Source of the DNA: Capra hircus
Taxonomy: Eukaryota; Chordata; Mammalia; Artiodactyla; Bovidae
Assembly: GCF_001704415.2 (NCBI RefSeq)
Contig: NC_030821.1
Location: 41,763,710-41,827,709, forward strand
DNA length: 64,000 nt
Direction: 5' to 3'
Numbering within the stretch: the stretch's first letter is position 1; the number at the start of each line of letters is the position of its first letter. A program made the position numbers and the translations under genes. Below are positions 13,350 to 25,155 of the stretch, piece by piece. The notes beneath the pieces were generated by a model, which saw only the letters and a list, made by a program, of their open reading frames with translations, was not told the DNA's origin and ran no database searches.

Positions 13350-13600
13350 CAAAAACATTATTTGAGCAACTACAATTGAGATATACCCCACCTTCAAACA
13401 ACTCAGAATCTATTAATAAAATGGAGAAAAAATCATGTGTGCAGGTGTAAAAATTGTTGATAATTTTTAGAACAAAAGTGGGGTGAAGTATAATATGGAC
13501 AGAAGAATGTAGTGGTGAGATCCTTAGTGGTAAGCCATTAAGAAAAGCTCTTGAGATGATGTATGCATTGAGACATTGTATTTGAAAATGTCTGTTTGAG
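13350..13600 (+). repeat. Possible old interspersed repeat
   Basis: The text tttgagcaactac...caaacaactcagaatc...ggtaagccattaagaaaagc resembles the old repeat seen at 60.3 kb and 33.6 kb (ordered phrases about weight, length and loss are absent, so this is by eye only). The family is uncertain. Confidence 0.3.
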
Positions 13601-13894
13601 AAATTCACAAAATATTACTTAGCATGCAAAAAAGAAAACAATAAAAGTATTTATGAATTAAAAGAAACATAAAACCTCATTAGAAACAAATATGCTCCTA
13701 AAATGCACAAATATATATTAAATATACATTAAACAAAACCATAAAGTGTTTATGGCTCCTTTTTGTAAAATGTCTCTCTGAAAGTAGCATATTAAAATTA
13801 ACATGCTACTAAATTCATTGTAGGTGTTCAGCTGGAAAAATGTCTCAATTTCAGTTACATTTTGAGTTTTGGAATGACTTATTAAAGATATATG

Positions 13895-14060
13895 TTATGT
13901 AGGATCCTGCCAATTGCAACAACACAGATGGTCCTTAAGGGTATTAATGCTAAATGAAATGTTAGATGGAGAAAGATAAATGCTGCATGATTTCAGTCCT
14001 ATGTAGAATATAATAAAACAAAGAAACAAAAAAATGAATAATATACAATACATAATATTA
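13895..14060 (+). mobile_element. L1 3'-region fragment
   Basis: ccaattgcaacaacacagat, then ttaatgctaaatgaaat and gatttcagtcctatgtagaa, match the ruminant L1 3' region also seen at 22.8 kb (ttgcagcaacacagatggcc...ctaagtgaagtaag). It is truncated at both ends. Confidence 0.7.
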
Positions 14061-14139
14061 AAATGATCTTTAACTTGTGGCAGTCTTCTGTGGAGAAGTT
14101 TCACTACTGGAAAATGAGATAGATATTAAACTGAAACTC

Positions 14140-14312
14140 TTGCTGTTGTTGTTCAGTCGCTAAGTAGAGTCTGACCCTTTGCAACCCCATGGACTGCAGC
14201 ATGCCAGGGTTTCCTATCCTTCACTATCTCCTGGAGTTTGCCCACACTTATGTCCACTGAGACAGTGATGCTATCCAACCATCTCATCCTCCGTTGCCCC
14301 CTTCTCGTCTTG
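14140..14312 (-). mobile_element. BovB 3'-terminal fragment
   Basis: Starts with the older tail form (tgctgttgttgttcagtcgc), then the inverted ORF2 C-terminus, ending near cccccttctcgtcttg. About 170 bases, 5'-truncated. Confidence 0.88.
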
Positions 14313-14884
14313 TGTCCAAAATTGTTTTAAATATTTTTCTAGTTCAAAAAGTGACAATAACATTTGTCCCATTCAAAATTAAAGTATATGTAGTTACACA
14401 CAAAATCGCATAATTTTACTTTGCTTATTTGACTGTTAAATAAAGTTAATAATATTCTGTCTATATATATTTAGCTGTCTAGAAAATCATAATTACAATG
14501 TGGCAATTATTTGTTTTGTGCCACTGATTTAAAATAATTCACAAACATTTACTTTGAACATAAATATTATTAGACAAGATGTTGAACATTTGTATAATTC
14601 ACAAGCAGAGAGTAAATTCAAGTCATATCATTCAATCTCAATCATAAATAAGATAAAATGTATTTTTTTAGAGCTCTTATTTTGGTCCTTTTTCTATTAT
14701 TTAACTCTCTTTATCTTTAATACAGATAAGGGTTTCTTCTTATTATCTACACATAGACTGCAATTTAAAATTTTCATCTTCCATACCCTACCAATATGAA
14801 ATTTGTATTTTTCCAAGATTTAAATATGCAAATAAAATTTATTATTTATAAGAATTAATAATAAAACCTTAAATTTGTACAGTG

Positions 14885-15075
14885 TTTTGGAGTTTGTCCA
14901 TTGCTTTCACATATGGCATGTTATGTACGCTTTAAATGCTACAATACAATAGATGCTATCATCTTCACTTTTTGATGAGTTTCTCTGGATTAGGAACTAA
15001 TCAATAGCAGAGCTAAAACCAACCCAAGGTCACAACCCATGTCTAATGCTGTTTCCAACTTGACGTCATCTACAC
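14885..15075 (-). mobile_element. MIR SINE remnant
   Basis: The inverted MIR order is visible: cacatatggcatgttatgta, then atcttcactttttgatgagt, agagctaaaaccaac, and caaggtcacaacccatgtct. Diverged. A second MIR-like scrap seems to flank the SINE that follows, around 15474-15545. Confidence 0.55.
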
Positions 15076-15147
15076 GGCATCCACCTACATAGCCTTCCAC
15101 AGCCCAGTCACATGACTTGGATAATCCACCAGGGTAGTGCAACAGTA

Positions 15148-15477
15148 TTACTGCCCTCCCTGAGCTCAGTTGGTAGAGAATCCACCTGCAAATCAGGAGA
15201 CCCCGGTTTGACTCCTGGGTCGCGAAGATCCCCTGGAGAAGAGATAAGCTACCCACTGCAGTATTCTTGGATTTCTCTTGTGGCTTACCTGGTAAAGAAT
15301 CTGCCTGCAATGTCAGAGACCTGGGTTCAATCCCTGGGTTGGGAAGAGTCCCTGGAGAAGGGAAGGGTTACTCTCTCCAGTATCCTGGCCTAGAGAATTC
15401 CATGAACTGTATAGTCCACGCAGTCGCAAAGAGTGGGACAGGACAGGGCGACTTTCACTTTCATACTTTCACTTAAG
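15148..15477 (+). mobile_element. Bov-tA dimer
   Basis: Two Bov-tA heads lie in one element. The first (gagctcagttggtagagaat) runs to gcagtattcttgg, where a second head begins (tttctcttgtggcttacctg). The second unit runs through ctggagaagggaagg to the 3' end gactttcactttcatacttt. This head-to-tail arrangement is a known bovine subfamily form, so it need not be two insertions. Another SINE-tail scrap (agtcggacacaactaagcaa) lies at 15561-15598. Confidence 0.88.
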
Positions 15478-15599
15478 GTCAGGTAGCTACTGAGTTATTA
15501 ATGGGGATTCTGAGCCCCATCCTTTGGCTCCAGATCTCCTTGGATCAAACCACCAACCAGAGTCGGACACAACTAAGCAACTTCCACTTTTCACTTTTT

Positions 15600-16509
15600 C
15601 TTTTGTCAGTTGAGCCCTGTTTCATTTATTAGAATCAAATGAGAGAGACTAGCAGTCAGAGAAGCAAAACACCCAGTCATCTGTTTTATTCAGCAACTGT
15701 GATTGAAAGTCAAAGACCTCAAGACGGCCTGGAAAAATGAACCAGGGATGTTTAGAGAACAGTTGTGAAAAGATCATAGGGCAGGCCTTAAATATTTAAA
15801 CAGAAATAAGCTTCTGCCCCTTGAAGACTTAATAGTGCAAAATGACAAATTCTCCATCAGAATAAACACATTTAGATAGACAGAGATGTCTATTTAAAAA
15901 AATAAGAATTGACAGATAAAATAAAACATCTTGTTTACTCAAATCTTTCCTCTCCAGACTAGGAATAATTGGTTGAGAGACAGGAGGAGAGCAAGAGAGA
16001 GGCTGAAATAAAAAAAGAAAAACAGATGTAGACATATGAGGATAGGGAGAGGAAATTTAGGGAACTGGTGGGGGTCATCAAGTAGCACAAAAAAAAAAAA
16101 AAAAAAGAATGCAGTAAGTACATTAGTTCTGATTCTAACAGTCCCAGGCAGCTCCCATAGACGTGATTATCTCTCTACCCAAAACATTCTTCCCCCAATA
16201 CACCTAAATTTCATTTTTATTTATTTCATAAGTACAGTATTTTTTTGGCATTGTTTTAATTCCATTAGGGGATTATTCTCTTTAAAAAATGTTTTTTCAA
16301 CAACTTAAATATCCCCATTTTAACAGGGTTAAAGTACTATCAATAGTGAAATCATAGAACATAACGAAATAAATTTTAAAACTTTATTGTTTAGCTCCAA
16401 ACCTCCATTTTAAACATGATTTACTGACTTTGGAAGTTGAAACTATACTTAAAAATCACAATGCTCAACAAAATCACAACTAAATACTCCAAATTTTCTC
16501 CTGAGTTTC
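15600..16509. other. Unassigned sequence with a poly-A run
   Basis: No gene. An A-run of about 19 bases at 16088-16107 could be the tail of an old retroposon, but the sequence before it is not a repeat I recognise. Confidence 0.4.
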
Positions 16510-16745
16510 CATGTAAAGATGCATGTGTGCATGCTAAGTCCTTCAGACGTGTTCATATCTTTGTGCCCCTATGGACTATAGCCTGCCTGGCTCCTCTGTC
16601 CATGGGATTCTCCAGGCGAGAATACTGGAGTGGCTTGCCATGCCCTCCTTCCCCACCCAGGGATCAAACCGGAGTCTCCTGCAACTCCTGTGTTTCAGGC
16701 TGATTCTTTACTACTGAGCCAACAGGGAAGCCCTCATGTAAGGAT
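16510..16745 (-). mobile_element. Bov-tA SINE with target-site duplication
   Basis: The element occupies about 16521-16734 and is flanked by catgtaaagat (16510-16520) and catgtaaggat (16735-16745), 10 of 11 bases matching. Inverted 3' end (gctaagtccttcagacg) to inverted head (gagccaacagggaagccc). The duplication fixes both ends of the insertion. Confidence 0.93.
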
Positions 16746-17334
16746 AACAACCATAATCACAATAACATTCTTGAGTGTCACCTGGAGCTGCCAATGCTCT
16801 GAGCTTATTCCACATATTATAACATTAATAAGTAAAACCTGGGCAAGTTTTCTCATCCTGCGTTGGGCATAGGCATGAGGAGCTTTAAACTCTGTTTCAG
16901 GAAATAAACAGATGAATCAGAGAATGGATTGATTCTAGTTTCAATGAGAGGAGGTCCACACTTATTTTTGTTAGATATTGGGATTTTGCCTAAGATTTAA
17001 GAGCATTTCTTACAAGTTTTCTTTTAATGTATCTGTCAGTGCCATTCATCCCTACCCTCTACCACCAAGGAAATCTAGTCAACTGCACTTTTTCTACGTG
17101 ATAAAATATTATTAGATTCTGCGGTTTGAAATCAGTGTTCCATAAAGATTTTCATTATATGTTAGAAGTTCTCAACAACCTGTAATATTATATACATATC
17201 TCACCTTTAAAAAATTACTTCAAACCTCTGTTAGATATTACTTTATAAAATTCACAATGATTCCAAGTATTTGAAAGCAGTCAAAAGGAGTCATCTATAA
17301 TGCATATTTGTGCTAATTTAGACCACTGCCTCCA

Positions 17335-17765
17335 TCCATCTAGTTAGTGTGAATTTAGTAGTTCACCCTCTTCTAGAACAGGCAGATTGATGATGCTTTT
17401 CATCCTCTCCAGTGTGGTCACTTTCTATGCCCACCTGACAAAATTCTTTCTAGCCACTGAAGTTCAGTTTGAATGCCACCTCCCTTATAAAACCTTCCTA
17501 AGTTACCCTGCTAGAAGTAATCGCCCCTCTTTAAAGTTCATATGTGATTTAATTGAGATGCTCAAAGATTTATTTGAGATTAGGGATTAGAACATATCAT
17601 TTGAAATTAGAATTATTTACATGCACATCTTCCCTTTCTTCCTAGATGAGATATAGATTTGGACCAGAAATACAATACTCTTTACCAAAGATGCAAGAAT
17701 AGTGCCTGGCATAAACTCTCAATAAATATGTGCTTATTTTTGAATAAATGAATGCACAAATGATG
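17335..17765 (+). mobile_element. L2 LINE 3' end
   Basis: The L2 3' order is recognisable: gaatgccacctcccttataa, ccttcctaagttaccctgc, tcgcccctctttaaag, and the terminal aatagtgcctggcataaac, ctcaataaatatgtg, gaataaatgaatg. An ancient, diverged, non-coding remnant. Confidence 0.75.
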
Positions 17766-18049
17766 AGAAGCCTATGGGAAATGTGAGGAAAGAAAAAATA
17801 AGAAAGATAGATCCTGAATGGGATGGAGAAAATGCCTTGAGTTTCCGTTTCATATTCAATGCCTAAAGTCAATCATAATCAGTCACTAAAGATTTTATTC
17901 CCAAACTCAAATTTTCATGTTCAATGACTACCTATGCTTGGATAATCATAGTATACAGGTAAACAAAAAGCTGACAGCAAAGTCTTTAGAGAAGTATCCA
18001 AAGATAATATATGCTGGTCCCACTAGTTGGCACCATCTAGAAGCTCTTG

Positions 18050-18280
18050 GCACTTCCCTGGTGGCTTAGACAGTAAAGAAATCACCTGTCAGTGAAGGAG
18101 ACACAACAGATGTTGGTTCGATCCCTGGCTGGGGAAGATCCCCAGAGTAGGAAATGAAAACTCACTCCAGTATTCTTGCCTGGAGAATTCCATGGACAGA
18201 GAGCCTGGCTGGCTACAGTCCATGAGTTCTCAAAGAGTCGGACACAACTGGGCATCTAAGAACACACACACACACACACA
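18050..18280 (+). mobile_element. Bov-tA SINE with CA tail
   Basis: Head cacttccctggtggcttaga, B-box gttcgatccctggctg, 3' end gtcggacacaactgggcatc, then a CA run at 18261-18280. Chance frames through it are not coding. Confidence 0.93.
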
Positions 18281-18324
18281 AGCCCTTTTATTGAGTGAGG
18301 GGAGAAAAACAAACAACCATCAAT

Positions 18325-18397
18325 CTGGCATTTAATGCATGCATTGGCAGCAGATTCTTTACCACTGAGCCACCTGGAAAGCCCCTGGCATCCAATG
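18325..18397 (-). mobile_element. 47-bp Bov-tA head piece between direct repeats
   Basis: 18338-18384 is the inverted Bov-tA head only (gcagcagattctttaccact, gagccacctggaaagcccc). It is bracketed by ctggcatttaatg (18325-18337) and ctggcatccaatg (18385-18397), 11 of 13 matching. It keeps the 5' promoter half and lacks the 3' half, the reverse of normal 5' truncation. Confidence 0.65.
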
Positions 18398-18564
18398 AAT
18401 AAGCCCAAAGTTCTATGTTCCAATTCAGCTTCCTTTACTGCCTCAACTTCCACTGGCTCTGAAGGGAAATAAGCTGGAAGACATAGACCAGATTCTGTGA
18501 AGAAAATATGGCTATCGAATCTTTTTATCTGATCCAAAAGGGAAGCATTTGTATTTGTTTATTT

Positions 18565-18765
18565 GTTGTTTTATTGAAATATAGTTGATTTATAATGTAT
18601 TAGTTTCTTGTGTAGAGAAAAGTGATTCAATTATATATATATATAATTTTTCAGATCATTTTCCATTATAGTTTATTACAGGATATTGAATACAGTTCCC
18701 TATGTTATAGGCTATCTGATTTTAATCATTTTTTAAATTTGTTTTCAAGCTACCTATTGACTATT
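18565..18765 (-). mobile_element. L1 3' end
   Basis: Inverted L1 3' UTR: ttattgaaatatagttgatt, acaggatattgaatacagtt, ccctatgttataggctatct. An internal run of TA repeats (tatatatatata) is present. Truncated and non-coding. Confidence 0.8.
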
Positions 18766-21204
18766 GTGATATATCTAGCTCCCATGTGGGTAATCTAAAA
18801 TTTACTTAAACTTGAGAAATAGCAAATAAACTTATATATATTTAAAAGAAAATTAAACAGATTTTGCTTTCTGTGAGCAAGGCACTGTCTAGGTAAGAAT
18901 CAGATATGTGATCCCATCCTTCCGGAGGTTACAGTCCAGAAATTCAATCTTCACTAATCAATCAATCCTACAATCAAAAATTTGGTAAATAATAATAACA
19001 ACAACAAAAAGAAACATTTGGGTGAGCATTTAAGTGAGGAATAAGTTATAGTCTTTAGAGTCAGGGAGATATGCCTCAAAAATTACATAGGAGCTTAGTT
19101 TTGAAGAATATATCTATAGGTTCTCTAAAATTTCATTTAACTCTCTATGGATTCCTGAATGAATAATGAAAAATGTATAAACACTGATTTTTATTTTAAC
19201 CTTGGCTACAGAATACTTTTGCTTCACTCTAACATAAATAAATCAATTGTTGAAAAACATTTATCAAACTGAATATGCATATTTTCATTATATTGAAGAC
19301 TGATTACCAATTGAAATGCTTGTATTTTTTTAATATTATTTCTGAACAAGGGAAGAAGATTCACACTGGTATTTAAACCAAATAATTTTTCTGGGATGTT
19401 CTGATATATTAAGAAGAGGTTTAAGGTGCCATATAACTACATGTGTAAATACACCCTTATTGTTGACCTTACAATGCACTTAGTATCTTATACTCCACTA
19501 ATGCTGTCTCTACTACCACAAGCAATTTATTCTGCCTCATGTTCCTCAAGTGCTCATAAATCAGCATTAGATCCTTTTTACTGAGTTGCTGATTTTAAGC
19601 CAGCAGAGTAAGAAGGAACATTTGGACTCAAAGTATAATATTGGCACACATATTGATTTTAATTAGTATAATTAGTTCATTACACTAAAAATCACACAGA
19701 TCATTTATTACATCAGACCTAATGGCATATGATCAGGGATTTAATATGATAATGAAGTAGATCAATTATCACTCATAAAGGAAGTCATTAACAAGTGTAA
19801 ACATTGCCAAGCTGAATACCATTACAAATTATGAAGTCGTAGCTGACAATTTACATATACACACTAAAAATAATTTTACAGTCAATCTTCTCTTTTGAAA
19901 GTGAGTATATGTTTATTGTTAATTTCACTTTCATTGGTCTGCTTTTACCATTTCAAGCTACATACGAGCTGGTTAACATACATTGTGACTCTATTTGGAG
20001 CGTTCCAGTGGTAATAAAAGAGCAAAAAAATAATATCATTGGCTGAAACTGAAGTCCACTTAGATTTTTCCTTTTTCTCCACCTTGAAAACTCAGTGTGT
20101 TCACTTTGGTAGTTGTGTGGTCCTGGTTTGTATAACAATAAACAAACAATCAGACAGTTCTTGAGATATTTGTGATTCTTAAGATATCATGCAAGCTAAT
20201 TGTTGTGATTTTGTTGTCTTTCATTAAATAACAATAGCAACAAATAATTACACTGAGAAGGATCAAGATCACTGTAAAAGATTTCAGATTACAACACTAC
20301 ACACTCATTTATTAATGCTTTTTGCAGCCTTAACATTACAAGACATCTTAAATAAAAGCAGCCAACTGTGCACCCTGTTCCTAACCCAATGCATTGCCAT
20401 TTATCATTATTATTGCTATCATTACCCTTTGCTTAGGGTCCCTTCACTCTGTTTTAAATCCATTTGACAGTAGTGCACATTTAAGCCATTCAGAATTTAT
20501 TTTTCTGGAGAGAACTTGTAAGGTAGTGTATAACATACTTCCCAATATCCAGATCTAATAGGATCTAATTGTCATTCTTCAAATGTTAAAATTCTCCAAG
20601 AAAGTACAGTCCCCTCAATTCTCCTACATCTCTTCAGAGAGTTCCCGCAACAAAACAGGACACCTTGTTATTGACAATGATAGATATGAAATCTAAATTT
20701 GCATTGTAAATATTCCTGGGTGGTAAAGTAGTTGCTAATACAGAAGATGAAATAAAAAATATCTATCTAAAATATCATCTTATTCTGTTGTGAAGATAGC
20801 AAATTTGCAAACTGCCTTCCATGGATTCATCACCTGGTTCCTCCATTTCCTTTTGTGTATTCATAGGTTTATTATTGTGAGGATTAATGAGATAATACCT
20901 GTAAAGAACTTAGAACAGTGCCCGGCATGTGCTAGTCACTCAGATGTTAGCTATTATTATTAGGAGGCAAGTGCTTGTGTGTTCAGTTCTCAGACATTTT
21001 CCAAGTCAAGCAGCTTCCTAGAGCAGATTGTAATAAAATGAGTATACACTTATCTATCTTTGTGCTTTTCTTTCTGCACCCAAGGCAAATTTGTCAATGG
21101 TACAACTCCTTAATTATATTCCCTTACTGGACACTCTCACCTCAATGCATCCTCTTTATTGCCATTATCTCTTTAAAAAAACCCATTATTTCATATTATA
21201 GTTA
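18766..21204. other. 2.4-kb repeat-poor block; candidate regulatory sequence 19.6-20.5 kb
   Basis: No young repeat except the MIR at 20.8 kb. The part at 19.6-20.5 kb is notable for paired homeodomain cores (ttaattagtataattag at 19660-19676), gtaataaaag near 20010, and cattacaaattatg near 19820. No open frame is credible. The regulatory reading is inference. Confidence 0.35.
20815..20965 (+). mobile_element. MIR SINE 3' part
   Basis: ttattattgtgaggattaat, gagataatacctgtaaagaa, cttagaacagtgcccggcat, agatgttagctattattatt: a well preserved MIR 3' core. Confidence 0.88.
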
Positions 21205-21390
21205 TTAATAATATTGTGTAAGTTTCAGGTGAACAGCAAAGTGATTCAGTTACTCGCGTACCCTTTTTCAAATTCTTTCCCCATTTAGGTTATTCCAGGA
21301 TATTGAACAGAATTCCCTGTATATTATATCCTTGTTAGTTATCTATTTTATTTATAACTTATTTGTTACCTCCCTAATACTAATCTGTTT
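21205..21390 (-). mobile_element. L1 3' end
   Basis: Inverted L1 3' UTR with gtaagtttcaggtgaacagc, aaagtgattcagttactcgc, attccaggatattgaacaga. It ends around ttagttatctattttattta. Confidence 0.8.
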
Positions 21391-21519
21391 GTATCTTTTC
21401 ACTTGTTCCTCTTTGTGAGAAGAATAATGTCAAGTTCAGACTTTTTATCATGGTATTTTCAATTCACCCTCTTGCTGCCTCTCTGCTCAATATATGTGTG
21501 TTCCAGTGGTACCAGGTTC

Positions 21520-21756
21520 TGTGTGCGTGTGTGTGTGTGTGTGCACACGCACGTATGTTAGTTGCTCAGTTGCGTCTGACTCTGCAACCCCATAGACTGT
21601 AGCCCACCAGGATCCTCTGTCCATGGAATTCTCCAGGCAAGAGTAATGGAGTAGGTTGCTATTCCCTTCTCCAGGGGATCTTCCTAACCCAGGGATCGAA
21701 CCCGGGTCTCCTGCCTTGCAGGCAGATTTTTTACCATCTGATCCACCATAGTTTCC
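21520..21756 (-). mobile_element. Bov-tA SINE with GT tract
   Basis: A GT run (about 21520-21543, the complement of the SINE's CA tail) is followed by the inverted element: gttagttgctcagttgcgtc, through cgaacccgggtctcctgcc, to the inverted head ending about 21756. Confidence 0.92.
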
Positions 21757-21911
21757 TAATAAGCATTGTGCCTATTAAGTCGTGCCTGTGTAAGGCATTG
21801 TGCCTCTGAGTTGCCCACATCCTAGGCTTGCTTCCTTCTGGTTTCCCCCTTTCCTCCCTAATAAATCCCTATTGAATCTTTATATGCATCTTCACCAAAT
21901 GTATTCCACTC

Positions 21912-22040
21912 TTCCTTATGAGCTATACAACTCTGAGCAAGTTAACTACTCTCTTTAAACTTTAACTTCTGTAAAATGGACTAATAAAGATAATATAAAA
22001 TTATGTTTTGTAATAAATGCTCAATTGTAGTTACTATTAT
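21912..22040 (+). mobile_element. MIR SINE remnant
   Basis: gagctatacaactctgagca, agttaactactctctttaaa, ctgtaaaatggactaataaa and ctcaattgtagttactatta follow the MIR order. The next element (Bov-tA) starts exactly where the MIR 3' end stops. Confidence 0.7.
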
Positions 22041-22041
22041 G

Positions 22042-22196
22042 GATTTCCCTGGTGGCTCAGATGGTAAAGCGACTGTCTACAATGCGGGTGACCCAGGTTC
22101 GATCCCTGGAGAAGGAAATGGCAACCCACTCCAATACTCTTGCCTGGAAAATCCCATGGACGGAGGAGCCTGGTAGGCTGCAGTCCATGGGATCAC
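22042..22196 (+). mobile_element. Bov-tA SINE, shortened
   Basis: Head gatttccctggtggctcaga and body to ggagcctggtaggctgcagt. It lacks part of the usual middle (the text goes from gttcgatccctgg straight to agaaggaaatggc) and lacks the usual 3' tail. Confidence 0.9.
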
Positions 22197-22533
22197 TTTA
22201 ACACTGCTACAATATTATTCTATCTAAAAGAGATGGAAACCTGTAATTTTTATTCAAGATACAATGAAGTTTAATCTGAGGTCAAAGCACTGGAGTCCTT
22301 GGGCAACAGATCCCTAAATCCTAAGCAAGGTATTAACAGATAGAACACTACCCATGAGTAGCATGGAGGTAATAGCTTAAAACTCTAACAGAGAGACACA
22401 CTGATTAGAAAACCAGCCTAACTGATGCTAAAGAGGCAACTATTATGAAAGTGAAACAGTTTCAAAGGGCAGCAACGTTGTTGACAAGGTCATTCTCGAA
22501 AAAAAAAATTATAGGAAACATTTAAATATTGTT

Positions 22534-23231
22534 AGAGCCACTATGGAGAAGAGTACGGAGATTCCTTAAAAAACTAAAAATAGTACTACCATATGATCCT
22601 GCAGTCCCACTCCTGAGCACGTATCTGGAGAAACACATAATTTGAAAAGATATATCCACTCCAATGTTCACTGCAGCACTATTTACAATAGCCAAGACAT
22701 GGAAGCAAACTAAATATCCATTGACAGAGGAATGGATAAAGAAGAGTGGTATGTATACGTATACAGTGGAATATTAGCCACAAAAAAGAATGAAATAATG
22801 CCATTTGCAGCAACACAGATGGCCATAGAGATTATCACACTAAGTGAAGTAAGCTAGACAAAGACAGATATCATGAGATCACTTTTATGTGGAATCTAAA
22901 AAAAAAAAATGATACAGATGAACTTATATACAAAACAGAAATAGACCCACAGACATAGAAAACAAACTTATGATTACCAAAGGAAGTAGGATAAATTAGG
23001 AGGTTGGGATTAACACGTACACACTATTACATGTACAGTTGATAACCAACAAGGACCTACTTTATAACACAAGGATCTATACTCAATATTTTGTAGTAAC
23101 ATATAAAGGAAAAGAATCTGAAAAAGAAAACATACATACACACACACACATAAATATATATTTATAACTGAATCACTTTACTGTATACCTGAAAGCAATA
23201 GGCGATTTACAGGTGACTGTAAATCAACTAG
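22534..23231 (+). mobile_element. L1 3' region, ~700 bases
   Basis: The longest L1 piece in the window: gccactatggagaagagtac, ccactcctgagcacgtatct, cactgcagcactatttacaa, agccaagacatggaagcaaa, atggataaagaag, to tgaatcactttactgtatac and the final gtaaatcaacta. It covers the end of ORF2 and the 3' UTR. Multiple stops, so non-coding. Confidence 0.9.
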
Positions 23232-23928
23232 TCTTCACTTTCTTTAGAAAAATTTAAAGTGAGAATAAATATTGCAAAATTCTATACTCTTAGAAGCTGA
23301 GAAGCATAACCAATGTGTCACTGGTTGATGACACGTAAGCAACAAATTAGGCCACTCCACAAGAGTGAAGAGAAAAGGGACACCTCCTCCACCTCCTTTC
23401 ATGACCTGTCAAGTAAGCACTGTGGTTTCTCTGTCTAGATCATGAGCTTTGGTGAATCAATCATGGGGTTGTTTGGTTTTAATTCAGACAAGCTGATTGC
23501 TTCTGAAGAGGAGTGTACAGACCTGTTGGCAAGTAGAGAGGAAGCCCCCAAGGAGCACACAGAAGCCTGCCTCAGAAGCCCCTCCAGGAGCAGTGCACAG
23601 ACAGCTCTCCAGATTCCAGTACCTGCATACACAGCAGTTTAATTAATTCATCATTAACATCAGAGTGTAGCACTCCACTCACCACACCTGGCTTGACAGC
23701 TGGATGGAAAGAACCATTGACAGCTCTCACTTGAAGTACACGGGTTGACAATGGGCTTGCCTATGGAGCGAGAGCACTGCTGAGAGGTTACTTGTTGGAT
23801 GAAGGTAATAGTTAACTAGAATATTTTGTGCCAGAGATTGGGGATTGGTGTGTCAACTGCCTTCCAATAAGCATTACAATAAAATGCACGTCTCTGGCAA
23901 TTCAATACCCAGCTCCGCTAAACACTGT
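23232..23928. other. Unique sequence with an exon-like segment (23.43-23.65 kb)
   Basis: A GC-richer segment follows a good splice-acceptor-like sequence (tgtggtttctctgtctag ending at 23438). It holds an open frame 23442-23642 (66 codons, MSFGESIMGLFGFNSDK...) ending in TAA. The peptide is rich in S, E and A and has no domain I recognise. An antisense frame also stays open, so the openness may only reflect composition. It could be a non-coding RNA exon, a decayed pseudogene or chance. Confidence 0.25.
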
Positions 23929-24297
23929 CAGCTCGGTTCAGTTCACTCAGTCGTATCCAACTCTTTGCGACCCCATGGACTGCAGCATGCCAGACCTCCC
24001 TGTCCATCACCAACTCCCAGAGTTTACTAAAACTCATGTCCATTAAGTCGGTGATGCCATCCAACCATCTCATCCTCTGTCATCCCCTTCTCCTCCCGCC
24101 TTCAATCATTCCCAGCATTAGGGTCTTTTCAAATGAATTGGTTCTTCACATCAGGTGGCCAAAGTATTGGAATTTCAGCTTCAGCATCAGTCCTTCCAAT
24201 GAATATTCAGGACTGACTTCCGTTAGGATAAACTGGTTGGATCTCCTTGCTGTCCAAGGGACTCTCAAGAGTCTTCTCCAACAACACAGTTCAAATA
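23929..24297 (-). mobile_element. BovB 3' end with exact 11-bp target-site duplication
   Basis: 5'-truncated BovB flanked by ctaaacactgt at 23918-23928 and again at 24298-24308. The inverted tail (ggttcagttcactcagtcg) leads into the inverted ORF2 C-terminus and stops at the cacagttcaaa block. The duplication gives a well defined 369-base insertion. Confidence 0.95.
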
Positions 24298-24308
24298 CTA
24301 AACACTGT

Positions 24309-24807
24309 AAAGTTGGGTAAATATTTGAAAAAAACTGTCTCGCGTGTTAAGAAATAAGAAGCATTGCTCCCACAGAGCAGTATTTTTAACTTTAAATAGT
24401 GAAATAGAATTCCTGCAGGCCTGGAGGTGGGGTGGAGGCTGATTGAATTATCTCATGAATATCAAGGCTTCTGGCCATGCCCCACCTGCCCATCACTGAG
24501 CTACTGAAGTAGAGTTTTTAGTTTAATCCCAAAGCCTGCCTTTCCCCTAACTCAGTGGTCAGCATTTCTATTTTAGGGACTTAATCAGGTATTTGTAGCC
24601 TCCAACAACTAAGGATGAGGGAAACACTTTGTGTGGAGGGATGATTCCTTCTGTTGCTTTTAAGTTCAAAGCACTTCTCTTTACTTGTTAATATAACACA
24701 GAAAGATGGGGTCAGTTTTGTCTCCAGGATGGACAGGCTTAAGTCTGATTGTTCTCTAAGTGTCCTGCTCTTGCCCAGCTTTGCCCAGTGACAAATAGAC
24801 AGCCAAT
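24309..24807. other. Unassigned sequence
   Basis: A somewhat GC-richer stretch (ctggaggtggggtggaggct and similar). No repeat or exon that I can support. Confidence 0.4.
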
Positions 24808-24884
24808 GTACTGTATAAAACAGGGGATGGTATTAAATATTTTATAATAATCTATAAGGGAAAATTATAATATATATACATATC

Positions 24885-24886
<2 letters not shown>

Positions 24887-24925
<39 letters not shown>
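24887..24925. repeat. (TG)n microsatellite
   Basis: About 19 uninterrupted TG units directly upstream of the SINE head. Long enough to be polymorphic. Confidence 0.97.
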
Positions 24926-24927
<2 letters not shown>

Positions 24928-24928
<1 letters not shown>

Positions 24929-25155
24929 GGACTTCCCTGGTGGCTCAGATGGAAAGAGTCTGTCTGCAACGCAAGAGACCCAGATTCGATCTCTGCATCG
25001 GGAAGATCCTCTGGAGAAGGAAATGGCAACCATTCCAGTATTCTTGCCAAGAGAATTCCATGGAAAGAGGAGCCTGGCAGGCCATAGTCCATCAGGTTGC
25101 AAAGAGTCATACATGACTGAAGGACTAACACACACACAAACACACACACACACAC
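24928..25155 (+). mobile_element. Bov-tA SINE with CA tail
   Basis: Head ggacttccctggtggctcag through gattcgatctctgcatcggg to gagtcatacatgactgaagg, then CA repeats (25128-25155, one interruption). Together with the upstream TG run it forms complementary arms either side of the SINE. Confidence 0.93.
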
